Of a stretch of DNA of 64,000 bases, positions 1 to 10,638 are shown one piece after another. The notes beneath the pieces are model-generated. The model was given only the letters and a program-made list of their open reading frames with translations, did no database searches and was not told where the DNA came from. Both the position numbers and the translations under genes were made by a program. The stretch lies in contig MU119318.1 of NCBI GenBank assembly GCA_014904845.1, positions 1 through 64,000 on the forward strand. The letters are read 5' to 3'. The stretch comes from Acephala macrosclerotiorum. Its lineage: Eukaryota; Ascomycota; Leotiomycetes; Helotiales; Mollisiaceae. Each line of letters starts with the position of its first letter. Position 1 is the stretch's first letter.

Positions 1-1277
1 AATTTGTATGTAAAGATACATAATTTTATGCGGTGCTGTCTGTGCGGACCTCCCCTGCTTAGCGTGGACCATGTCTCAGCAGACGAGGGGATAAGAGGGG
101 GGGTATCGCTTATTAAAAACTTTGGGCTGCAAGGGGTTGTTTGTGTGGGTTGATGCCTTGTGGCCTGTCGCCATTCTAATCGTATCCAAATTCGGAGGAG
201 AGAGATGTCCCCAGATGACTCCCCTCCAAGGCCTCTCCCGACAAGTTAACCCTCGTGTCTAGGTCTGTTTGTGGAACTTGCAAACGAGATCAAGAGGCCC
301 TTCTTGGAAACTTAAGGCCTTTGGGATTGTCCATGACCCAGGCTGAATTGTCCTGCTGGTTTCACAAAGCTTGGCTTTTGATAGCTTCCTTGACTTCCTG
401 TCGTCGTTTCAGTTTCAGTGGTTTGCATGTTCTTTTCCCAGCGCTGGAAGGACGCACCACGTCTCCATATGATCATTTTTAGATATCGCATTCTCCTAAC
501 CTTGTGCGTCGCGAGAGGCGACACAAAACGGTCGCCGCCCAATTAAGTGCTATCACATCGCCCCTATCATGCCGAGGTTCTGAAGAGTGTATACGGGCAT
601 GAACAAATGAATTTGGAGAAAGTCTGCGTTTGCATATGTAGAATATAGAGGAGAAGACTGGAGTGAACAAGATTTGAGGCACCTATGTTTGAGGGGGCTG
701 GGTTTGGGGAAGAATACCAGTTGAGGTGAGTAGAGGTTGAGGTAAGTAGGATTTGAGGAGCAAAGAAGTTGAGTTGAACAGGAATTGAAAATTTTGAATT
801 TGGTTGAGGGTGGAATGGAGGAAGGAAGAAATAGAGAGATATTTGAAGTGAGTCAGGAACTCCGCTTTGGGAAGGCACGATGGAGCGAGGCAGTAGCGAG
901 GTGGCTACTGGGGCAAGTTCCCCATGCATGAGTACTTTCAGAAGGGCGTATTTATATAATGAGTCCTGCAAATTGTTCGATCATGGTTGTGCATTGTCAA
1001 AGGGGCAGAGCATTGCCATTGACTTATTTTCATTGAATCGATTTCATGGTGCGTAGCATTCAGGGTATTGACTTCCAGCATATCTCGTTATTATCTTTCA
1101 GAGAAACACAAGGAGTCTTCTCTGACGATGGTGCAGCATCAAACATTTCAAAGAAGTCTTTGAAGTATTTCCGAAAAGGACGAACAAGCATTTTGCAAAG
1201 TCCAAGAAGAAGGTCAGATATATACTCACGCCTCCCTAGGAATATCTGTCCTTCACAATATCCCCGTGGACGAGGCC
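1..1277. other. Intergenic, no supportable gene
   Basis: No open frame here looks like a protein. The stretch around 700-870 is strongly purine-rich on the plus strand (repeated TTGAGG and GAGGAA-like words), which is probably only compositional. The last few hundred bases may hold the promoter and leader of the gene that begins at 1278. Confidence 0.5.
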
Positions 1278-1958
1278 ATGGCTTTCAACACAGACAACAC
1301 AATCCAAGATCGATTCACAACTCACTGGTCTAGTTCCAGTGACCCCGGAGCCATAAGATGGGCCAAGCTCAAACGCATCCACTACGAGAAGGATCTTTAT
1401 CAAAACATACGTGATCTACTAGGCGATTATACCGGTCCTTGTGGAGAAGAAAACATAGACATCAACAAGCTTCGAGCAGCGAATCGCGCCTCCGATGAAG
1501 CAGATCGACGTTTCCATGCCCGTGATCAGGAACTGCATACCAGCGAAAGCTCAACTTATACCACTGCCGACTGGTGCAGAGATGTAACTCGGGGCCAGAA
1601 GTTGCGTACTTGCCGCTATCACAAGCTGATGCTCGACACTATCTCACAAGGTGTCAATATACGGATCCTGAAGCTAGAAAAGGAATTGAGACGGAAAGCT
1701 GATCCCGAGAAGGCGAATCTGATCATTAAGATGAAGATGAATGACCCTGATCTACAGGAGATGTTGGTCCTGGTTGAGAGAATGCGGATTCTGGTTGTAG
1801 AAGAGGCGGGAGCGGGTTGGGACTGGAAGGAGGGATGCAAGGCGCAGATGGTTGTGAGAGAGAGGCAAAAAGAGTTTGATGGTGTTTGGGGAAAGTACAT
1901 TGAATTTGTGCCGGATAAGGTGGCCATCTGGAACTGGTCTTTGAAGTTGAAGGCTTGA
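1278..1958 (+). CDS. Hypothetical protein, 226 aa
   Basis: An intronless frame of 226 codons. The first ATG in frame is at 1278; the frame is open a few codons further upstream, but only through a GTG. The product is rich in charged residues and looks mostly helical, especially residues 120-190 (KLEKELRRKAD, then LVLVERMRILVV), which could form a coiled coil. The end is tryptophan-rich (GWDWKEG, WNWSLKLKA). There is no signal peptide or membrane segment. I do not recognise the family. Amino-acid composition and length support a real gene, but an extra 5' exon cannot be excluded. The gene ends about 220 bp before the tail of the UBR7-like gene, so the two converge. Confidence 0.6.
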   Translation: MAFNTDNTIQDRFTTHWSSSSDPGAIRWAKLKRIHYEKDLYQNIRDLLGDYTGPCGEENIDINKLRAANRASDEADRRFHARDQELHTSESSTYTTADWCRDVTRGQKLRTCRYHKLMLDTISQGVNIRILKLEKELRRKADPEKANLIIKMKMNDPDLQEMLVLVERMRILVVEEAGAGWDWKEGCKAQMVVRERQKEFDGVWGKYIEFVPDKVAIWNWSLKLKA

Positions 1959-2175
1959 GGATTGAAGTTTCTCTGTGTGCTTGTGCAATCGTGGGCAGAA
2001 GGAATGACGCTCACAGGTGGCAGAGATTTTTGAGAAATGTAGTGCAATTTGCAAATCCTAGGTACGCCGACTCGCGCCTAGGTCATCATTTCATCATATT
2101 TCCTACACCCATACAATACGTGCTTTTGAAGAAAGAAAGGGAAAATATCAGTCTTCGCCCAGTTCCTTTCGATGA

Positions 2176-3903
2176 TCATGCATTCTTCGCACTCTCACCA
2201 GCCGCCTTGATCGCCTCATCATCACCTCTCATCTTCGCAAAATGAGCCTTGATATCCTCCGCACTAATTGCCTTTCCAGTTCCTGCGAACTGCTGGAACA
2301 ATGGCTTGAGCTTGTCCTTGAGATGGTTGAACGCCATGACACCCTCGATCGCTCTAACGCGGTCGACGTTCTTCAGAGCACTCTCGCCGCGGTCGTAGAT
2401 GGAGCCGCTACCAACAGTGCTACCTCCGGCTTCTTCCTCGCTGCTAGAGAGTGATGGCTCGTAGATGATTTCTTCTTCGATGAGCTGGTCGTGAGGTTTG
2501 AGAAGTGGGAAGCAGTCTGAGCAGTGGCAAAGGTGGTCTCGGAAGTCTGCTTTGAAGAAGAGAGACATCTGACCTGCTGGGGCGGGAGGAAGAGCATCGA
2601 ACTTGCAGATTGGCTTCTCTTCTGCGGGCTTCACTGCTTGGGCTTCTGAAGAAGTATCTGTGGAGGTGGTCGCTGGTGCTGAAGCCTCCGCTGCCACCTC
2701 TCCCTTCACTCTCTTCGACCTGTCAGATGCAACAGACTCAACATCATCTTCAGCCTTTCGCTTCTTCGGGGGTGCCAGATGTGACGCGATCGCCTCCTCA
2801 GTCTTGGCAAGCAGTCCTCTTTCTGGAGAAGGAGCCATGCTTCGCAGGAACACTGGAGCGAGGAATCCAGGAGCGCCAGCGTATCGCTTGATCCACGGAT
2901 GCGCCTCAACACATTTGTAGCAGATGAAGCCTTCGAAGTCGTCTTCTTGGGGAAAGCCGGGCGGCAGAGGTGGATCGTCATCTTCGTCTTCTTCCATCTC
3001 AGGGGGCTCGTTCGGTGCAGCTGTTTCTCCGATTCGTTCCCCAACAACGTTCTCTGCCACTTCCGTGATCGATGGCAATAAGCCCGTATATTGCGCCTTC
3101 TTCTTGTCGCCTTGTTGGCTGCTCGACTCAAACCAATCCGGTCTCAAACCGACCACACAGCCTGGATGCCACCAATCTTCGCCACATCCTCCCGTCTCAG
3201 CAGTACCTAGTCCCAGACATTGGAACATGGTCCCTTTCTGCTGATGTGGATCGTAGTCGCACTCACAGCCACAGAAGGAGTTCCTGAAGTTGTGGTTGTA
3301 TTTGTTGTCACGCGCTGGCTCTTCAGAATGGACGCCACCCTTTGTATTAGTTTCAGGATTCACTCGGATCGTGCATGGTGATGTGGCTGGCAGACGTGTT
3401 GTTCCGCAATCGCAAACAAATTGCCTTTTGTTGAAGAGCTCAACCAATGTGTGTTCGCCGTGGCATTGTATGGAACAGGAGTAGCATACTCCGGCGGGCG
3501 TGTACGGGTCGGCGGGATTCGATGGTGGAGGATTGCATGTTAGGCAGGAGAAGAGACTTTGTCGGAGTTTGCCTATCGTCTTTGTGCAATTCTCAAATTT
3601 CTGTACAACTAGTAAGCGATGGTGTTGATCGAAGAAGAGTATCGCCTCACGTATGGTAGAGCTTCGCGCGCATCTGCCTCGAGCTGCAGTTGGCTATTGA
3701 TGAACCTGTGAATATTTGTCAGTATTACACTGAATAATTGGTGACGCGCAAAGTTCAGATGAAAGGAATGGCAAGCAAACATACTCAGCTGCCGTTTGCG
3801 AGTCGTCTGACTTCGCAGAGAAACTTTGGCTTCGAGAGGGAATGCTAGTTTGGCTGCTTGCGAGCTCATTGGAACTCGGGGCTGGTGCTGGTGGTGGGTC
3901 CAT
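2176..3903 (-). CDS. UBR7: UBR-box / PHD-finger protein, UBR7/Mlo2-like
   Basis: Three exons on the minus strand: 3903-3785, 3705-3651 and 3600-2176. They join to 532 residues through introns of 79 and 50 bp with GT and AG ends. A cysteine/histidine-rich UBR box begins near residue 77 (CLTC, then CYSCSIQCHGEHT) and runs to about 150 (FVCDCGTTR, then FCGCECDYD). A PHD-like zinc finger follows (MFQCLGL, CGEDWWHPGCVVGL, then FICYKCVEAHPW near residue 240). The rest is acidic and low in complexity, with a C-terminal helical part. This order is that of UBR7 in animals and Mlo2 in fission yeast, proteins proposed to be E3 ubiquitin ligases that read histone H2B. The family role is known; the exact substrate here is inference. 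The gene is divergent from MCM2 and shares its 305 bp promoter. Confidence 0.88.
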
Positions 3904-3977
3904 GATATCTGCTTGTAATGTTCTGTTTCTTAATGATGGCGATCGTGATGGCGAAGTGTTTGGGGAAGTTGCGAAGG

Positions 3978-4072
3978 ACGCGATTCAGCCTCGAGTCGAG
4001 GCTGCTGAAACCACTTAACACGTTCGATTAATTAGGATTAGCGCATAACGCGCAGTCGCGTTCAACGCGACT
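3978..4072. promoter_or_regulatory. ACGCG-core cluster and palindromes in the UBR7/MCM2 promoter
   Basis: Four ACGCG cores lie within 95 bp: 3978, 4048, 4057 (reverse) and 4065. The last two form a perfect 19-bp inverted repeat, 4054-4062 and 4064-4072 around one base. A second perfect palindrome, AGCCTCGA-G-TCGAGGCT, spans 3987-4003. ACGCG is the core of the MCB element bound by MBF, the G1/S regulator that drives replication genes including MCM subunits in yeasts. The site lies about 140-230 bp before the MCM2 start. Control by MBF here is inference. Confidence 0.6.
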
Positions 4073-4208
4073 CCTGAAGCGCCTTGATTTTCGCTGATTT
4101 CTCCTTCATTTCCATCCCACCTCAAGACTCTTACCAACACTCTCGGTGTATTCAAACACTTCGATTCTTCCATACATCTTACAGGAGCCATTTTGACTTC
4201 TCAACAAC

Positions 4209-6951
4209 ATGAGGTAGGCACATTGATGTTCATTTTCTTCATGTCCCGCTCTTGATACATCTAGCCCCTTTTCCTGACACCTGCTGATTTTGATCTTCAG
4301 TTCACCATTGCGCCCAAATATGTCTTCTGCAAATCGCGGCCTGACAGGTGCCAGGAGTGGTCGCAAACGCTCCAGAGAGCCCGAAGATAACAATGGACTC
4401 GCTGCTTCTTCTCCTGCTGGAGATATCGGATCTTCACCCCCTATGTACCCTATGCAGCACGGAGGCGACGATGATGACGACGTGGAAGAAGATGTTGAGC
4501 TTGCGCTGGACATTGATGACGCAGACGAAATGGCTGAGGACGAAGATGGAATTGATCTTTTCGCAAACAACTTCGAACGCGATTACAAGTCTCGTGAAGA
4601 CGACCGATACGACGACAGAGATATCGACGATGAGGGCGATTATGAAGATCTTGATGTCGCAGAGAGGAGACGCCTCGAAGCTCGTCTCAACCGCCGAGAT
4701 CGTGAACTCGCTCGTCAACGAAGAATGCCAGCAGCCTTCCTTCAGGATGAGGACGATGAAGGTGATCTAGATCTCACGGCACAACCACGACGACGTCGTC
4801 ATCACTACGATGAAGACGAGGATGAGGATATGCAAGACGATATCATGGAGGAAGAGCTTTCTCTTGAGACTTTGCAGGATGTCAAGGCATCCAGCTTGGT
4901 TGAGTGGGTATCACAACAAGCTGTCCAGAGAACCATCAAACGAGAATTCAAAGCCTTCTTGACAGAGTACACCGACGAACATGGTACTTCAGTCTACGGA
5001 AATCGCATCAAAACCCTTGGAGAAATCAACGCAGAGTCTTTGGAGGTCTCGTATGACCATCTCTCTTCATCCAAAGCCATTTTGGCTTACTTCTTGGCCA
5101 ACGCTCCTGGAGAGATGCTCAAGTTGTTTGATGAAGTCGCGATGGAGGTCACCCTTCTGCATTATCCAGACTACGAGCGAATCCACTCCGAGATCCACGT
5201 TCGCATTTCAGACTTACCCGTCCACTATACTCTTCGTCAATTGCGTCAAACTCACTTGAACTGCTTGGTTCGAGTCAGTGGTGTTGTTACTCGCCGAAGT
5301 GGAGTCTTCCCTCAATTGAAGTATGTCATGTTCGACTGCAACAAGTGCGGTACCAGACTTGGACCTTTCCAACAAGAATCGAACGTCGAAGTTAAGATCT
5401 CTTACTGTCAGAATTGCCAATCTCGTGGTCCATTCAACCTCAATTCCGAAAAGACTGTCTACCGCAATTACCAAAAGCTCACCCTTCAAGAATCACCTGG
5501 CACTGTTCCCCCTGGTCGTCTTCCTCGTCACCGTGAGGTCATCCTCTTATGGGATCTCATTGACAAAGCCAAGCCTGGAGAGGAGATTGAGGTTACTGGT
5601 GTCTACCGCAACAACTATGATGCCCAACTCAACAACAAGAACGGCTTCCCTGTCTTCGCTACAATTCTCGAGGCCAACAACGTTGTCAAGTCCCATGATC
5701 AACTTGCAGGCTTCAGACTCAATGAAGAAGACGAAAATCAAATCAGAAGTCTTTCTCGCGACCCACAAATTGTTGACAAGATCATCAATTCCATGGCTCC
5801 CAGTATCTATGGACATATTGATATCAAGACTGCTGTTGCGTTGTCACTTTTCGGTGGTGTAGCCAAGGATAGACAGGGCAAGCATCACATTCGTGGTGAT
5901 ATCAACGTACTTCTCCTCGGTGACCCAGGAACTGCCAAATCACAGGTCTTGAAGTATGTCGAGAAGACAGCTCATCGTGCTGTCTTTGCTACCGGTCAAG
6001 GTGCCAGTGCTGTTGGTTTGACTGCCAGTGTCCGCAAAGACCCGCTGACCAGCGAGTGGACTCTAGAGGGTGGTGCGTTGGTGCTCGCAGATAGAGGCAC
6101 GTGTCTCATCGACGAGTTCGACAAGATGAACGACCAGGATCGAACCTCCATTCACGAAGCCATGGAACAACAGACCATCTCCATCTCCAAAGCCGGCATC
6201 GTCACTACTCTGCAAGCTCGTTGCGGTATCATTGCCGCCGCCAATCCAATCGGAGGTCGCTACAACTCTACAATTCCTTTCTCCCAGAATGTGGAACTAA
6301 CGGAGCCTATTCTGTCACGTTTCGATATTCTATGTGTTGTTCGAGATACTGTCGACCCTGCTGAGGATGAACGACTTGCTAGATTTGTCGTTGGCTCACA
6401 TGGTCGTTCTCATCCAGCATCTCAAGCTGCCGATACTCAAAATACAATGGACGTCGAACAGGACGAGGCAGCTACGCAGAAGAAGGAAGGCGAGATCCCT
6501 CAAGAACTTCTTCGAAAATATATTCTCTATGCACGAGAGCGTTGCAGCCCTAAGCTCTACAACATCGACGAAGAGAAGGTGTCGAAGCTCTTCGCTGACA
6601 TGAGAAGAGAGTCATTGGCAACTGGTGCATATCCAATTACTGTAAGTTTCTAGCCTTTGATTCCATGTGCCTCTCTAACGCACTCAGATTCGTCATCTCG
6701 AAGCCATCATGCGAATCAGCGAGGCATTCTGCCGAATGCGTCTCTCTGATTACGTTTCTTCTCAAGATGTCGATCGCGCCATTGCTGTTACTATCGACTC
6801 CTTCGTTGGCAGCCAGAAAGTCAGCTGTAAGAAGGCTCTTGCGCGTGCCTTTGCCAAGTACACGCTGGCCAGGCCTGGTGGTGGTAAGAAGACAGGAGGT
6901 TCGAGGAACTTGGAGCGTGCTGGCAGAGCACCTACGGCAGCAATGGCTTAG
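4209..6951 (+). CDS. MCM2: DNA replication licensing factor MCM2
   Basis: Subunit of the hexameric MCM2-7 replicative helicase, nuclear. Proposed exons are 4209-4213, 4301-6641 and 6688-6951, giving 869 residues. The first exon would be only ATGAG; splicing gives a start MSSPLRPN. If that exon is wrong, the in-frame ATG at 4320 gives a protein eight residues shorter. The N-terminal ~200 residues are acidic, as in other Mcm2 proteins. A C4 zinc finger is visible at C348, C351, C371 and C374. The AAA+ core has Walker A GDPGTAKS at about 542, Walker B LIDEFDKM at about 604 and the arginine finger SRFD at about 674. The last exon adds the C-terminal helical part. All hallmarks of an active ATPase are present, and length matches the family. 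It is divergent from the UBR7-like gene. Confidence 0.96.
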
Positions 6952-8723
6952 ACATGGATTGTTTGTTGGATCAAGGAGTTAAGGATACCTTGTTAATACG
7001 ACTACACGCATTGCTTTGTTTGTAATAACCATGATAATGAAAGAAATGCTTTGTATATTTGCTGAGTTGTTTGTGAGAAGTGTTTGATTTTGCCATGTAG
7101 TCTCCTATGAGGACGAAGCTCAGAGTCTCAGGTAAACCCATCTCATTGCTCTCAGATCTAGCTCTGTCTTAAACAGTCCATGCTGACTTGTGATACAATC
7201 CATTAGAAATTTATAGAGATAGGATTTCCTCACTGGTCTGCGTAATGTCCATATCCCTTGAAACACCTCAACAACTCCAAGCCTTCATCACAGCTCATGA
7301 CATTGAGCGGTCCTGAACGATTCTTTGCACGTCTATCCTACCATAGCGTCGTCTTTGCTGCTAGTTCCTTGAACTGCTTCTAGTATTTACCAATGTCCCA
7401 TATTTGGTGAGACGATGTGAAGCATCAGAGTATAGCATTGAAAGCGCGCGATAATGACCCAGATGGTAACCTTTGGGAAAAACTTTGCGTGCAAACTCGC
7501 CGTCGAATAATGTCCCAGAAGAATACATAAAACAAGTGATGAGTTCCTCGCATTGACAATGTTATTCAGCAAAGCTTTGCTTCATCAAAAGATAGCAGAA
7601 ATGGAGTCCAGTAATCAAAGCTTAGAACATCGAGAAATATATACTTGCTGGAGGTCATCCTTGACAACTCCCGCCAATCCATTGCAGAAGGCCAGATTTC
7701 CGCAGTAGCGCGGAATACCGCAAGAAAGATTACCCGTTGCCTTGGTTAATAAACCAACCCCGCAAAGCCTTCCGATAGTTGAAAAGGACACATCAGAGGG
7801 TCGCCCATATTGGGACAGAAGTCCGAATGGGGTGGCATAAATGGCTTTCAAGCTCAAGACAAGGCTTTCCGAACTTCCAACAGTGCCCACTCTGCTCTTT
7901 TCGGCAGATGAGTTCGGCATGTGTCTTCAACGCAAAGTAAGTAGTATATCGCCAAAATTTGACATTGAAGCTCACCGGCCGTGGACGTGTCGTCACAGAT
8001 CTTGCCAATCGCTTTCGTGGCTGCCTGCATCCGACGAAGATAGAGGTGCATACTAATGAGCCTCCGTCGTCGCATCTCGGTAGCATCGCGTTATTTCTGT
8101 ACATGCCCTCGCAGTCGTTCTCCCTGCATCCAGATGTGCCTCGAGTCCCAACATCCTCAAGTGTGGAAGGGGGGGGGGACTTCCACCGGGGAAAACCCTC
8201 ATGCCTCCTCACGACCCACGCCCACTTTTACTTCGTAGTATGGGTTCTGAATATTTCGGGTATGCTTCTAGGCCTATCAAACACTTGTCAAGCGTCTCTG
8301 ACACCGACACCCTTTGCCGTGTTCAGACAAGCTTTCAGGCTTCCCCGGTTCCCCCAACTTACCAAGCGAGCGCGCGGGGAACGATGCAACTTCAGGGGTC
8401 AAGTCCACCATATCCACAGGGGCGTTTCGGGGCAAAGGACTGGCCACCAGGAGCTCGCGTGGGCCGAAAGTCAAATTGGCACCAATGAGGAAATTGCCGT
8501 GGAATAAGTGCTTACAGTTTGATGCAGGTGAAGGGGTAGAACCATGTTGACGACGCAAGTATGTGGCAGGGGTTGCACATGGCTTTGGCGCCATCCTGTG
8601 CAGCTGGGTTTAAATAGTAGGCCGTCCTCGTGTCGAGGAACCAAATTACTGGAAATCTCTTCGAGAAGAGCGATCTGTCCAAAGAAATCACTTCTGCTCG
8701 AGACATTTCGAGCGACCATCACG
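6952..8723. other. Intergenic, 1.8 kb, no supportable gene
   Basis: Several open frames of 70-180 codons exist on both strands, but their translations are low in conserved-looking structure and overlap one another. The right half should hold the promoter of the MFS gene; an AT-rich TTTAAATA word sits near 8610. The G-tract hairpin at 8163-8186 is described separately. Confidence 0.5.
8163..8186. other. Ten-G tract enclosed by a perfect 7-bp inverted repeat
   Basis: GTGGAAG (8163-8169) and CTTCCAC (8180-8186) flank a run of ten G (8169-8178). The position is about 540 bp before the MFS start. It could form a hairpin or a G-rich single-stranded structure, or bind a regulator. Function is unknown. 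Confidence 0.5.
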
Positions 8724-10638
8724 ATGGATCAGAATTTGGATGAAAGAGTAAGGGCTCCTGATATCTCCAATGCATTTCATCGTGCTAACAACCCGTCATA
8801 GGCTGTGCGGGAGTTGGAGCAGGAGTTGCACACCGAGATCTATCCAGGCACGGAGATCATGACAGATGTTGGCACGCATCACTTCGTCAAAGCAGCCGCA
8901 GGACAGCACTCCGTCTTGGTTCCTCAGCCCAGCGATGATCAACATGATCCCTTAAATTGGTCGCCGATGTGGAAGGCATCTGCCATGTTCTGTTCGACCC
9001 TTGTTTCGTTCTCCCAAGGCTTCGGTCCTTTGGCATTGGTTGGTTGTCCCGGAATCACTTCGAAGCAGCTACTTACCTATCGCTTACAGGCTCCCATGTT
9101 TGGAGATTACATTGAAGAGTTCCATTCAAACTTGACCGACGTGATTCAGTTCACTGGTGTTGCCATCCTTGTGCTTGGATTCAGCAACTTTATTTGGGTG
9201 CCCATACAAACTTGCTTCGGAAGAAGACCGGTTCTGATTCTCTCGACCTTGATATGTTTCGGCAGCAGTATTTGGCGAGCCAAAGCGAACTCGTACAACA
9301 GCTTCATGGGAGCTTGTGTCCTCAATGGTATCGGGGCAGGCCCTGCAGAGACTGCACAGCCTACCATCATTGCAGACGTTATCTTCCTTCACGATCGTGG
9401 GAAGTACCAAACACTCTACTTTGCGTTCTACTTTGGGTCACTTATGGTAATGCATGCCCTATTTTCTTGTGCCGATCAAGTCCTAATTTTCAACAGGTTG
9501 GTCCAATCATTTCCGGACCCATGGCACAAAATGTTGGCTGGCGTAACTTTTGGTGGTTCAACACAGCGCTCCTTGGATTCACGGTGATCTGCTGCATCTT
9601 CCTCTTTCCCGAAACGAAATTCAATCGCTCGTTCATGCCGCAGAACAGCCTCGTTTCAGGCTCCCCACCTCTGAAAGGCTCAACCGAAGAAGTCGAGCTA
9701 TCGGTCGCCCAAAATCACACATCAACCATTGCCACCGATCACGCAGACCCAGAAAAGACAGCACCTGTGCAACCGCAGAAGTCGAATACCGCAGAGAACG
9801 GACTCGCACATGTTCATACTCACGACGATCCCTGGCTCGGCCGAGGAGCGCCTTCCAAAGCGCAGTGGAAACTCTTCCAACCTTACGAAGGGAACTTTCT
9901 CATGGAACTGTTCATGCCCTGGAAACTCCTACTCTTCCCCATCGTCGAGTTCTCGTCTTTTGTCGTGTCTTGGTCTGCATCTTCATTCTTGACTTTGAAT
10001 TTGACTCAAAGCCAAGTATTTGCTGCTCCTCCTTACAATTATACCTCTACCGTTATCGGATTTTTCAATTTTGCTGTCTTGGTAGGGGCGATGATCGGAT
10101 TGTTCACTGCCGGACCGCTGAGTGATGCGATTGCAGCGAGATTGACGAAGAGAAATCGGGGTATCCGCGAGCCTGAAATGAGATTAATCGCAATGATTCC
10201 TTACGTGATACTGATGATTATTGGCAATGTGGTTGTGGCAGTAGGGTATGAGCGTCAGTGGGACTGGAAGGTATGTTCTCTTTCCCCCTTTCCTAACTGA
10301 GGCTTGGCGCTGACATCTAGAAGGTCATTGTGATCATCGGGTATACATGTGCTGGTATTCAAGTTGCGGCACTTCCATCGATTTCCTCGACGTACAGTAT
10401 CGACTCTTACAAGCCAGTCGCAGGCTCGATTTTCGTTGCGATCACGGTCAATAAGAATGTTTGGGGATACGGGTTCAGCAAGTTCATCACACCTTGGACT
10501 ATAAAGAGTGGCTACATCCCTCCTATCATGACGAACATGAGCTTGATTACACTGTGGTGTCTGACTGGGATCATCTTCTGGTACTTTGGAAAGACATTCA
10601 GGAAGTGGACGAAGAATTCGAAGGTTCACAGCATGTGA
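8724..10638 (+). CDS. MFS transporter (DHA1/HOL1-like), 569 aa
   Basis: Five exons: 8724-8747, 8802-9038, 9090-9446, 9497-10270 and 10321-10638. The joined frame is intact. The product has the DPLNWSPMWK lead-in typical of fungal drug:H+ antiporter-type major facilitator proteins. About twelve hydrophobic segments are split by a long hydrophilic loop at roughly residues 260-330. Conserved loop signatures include FGRRPV after the second helix pair and FPETKF after the sixth helix. It probably exports or imports a small organic molecule across the plasma membrane; the substrate cannot be told. The second intron (9039-9089) has a weak donor, GTTGGT, and is 51 bp without a stop in frame, so retention would add 17 residues in the first hydrophobic region. 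It sits upstream of an SDR gene and two regulators. Confidence 0.88.

Noticed and set aside
567..971. 134-codon minus-strand frame
   Set aside because: Low-complexity Ser/Pro/Leu translation opposite a purine-rich stretch; no domain, no neighbours in frame.
7959..8507. 182-codon plus-strand frame
   Set aside because: Crosses the G10 tract and the translation has no conserved pattern; overlapping frames of similar length exist on both strands.
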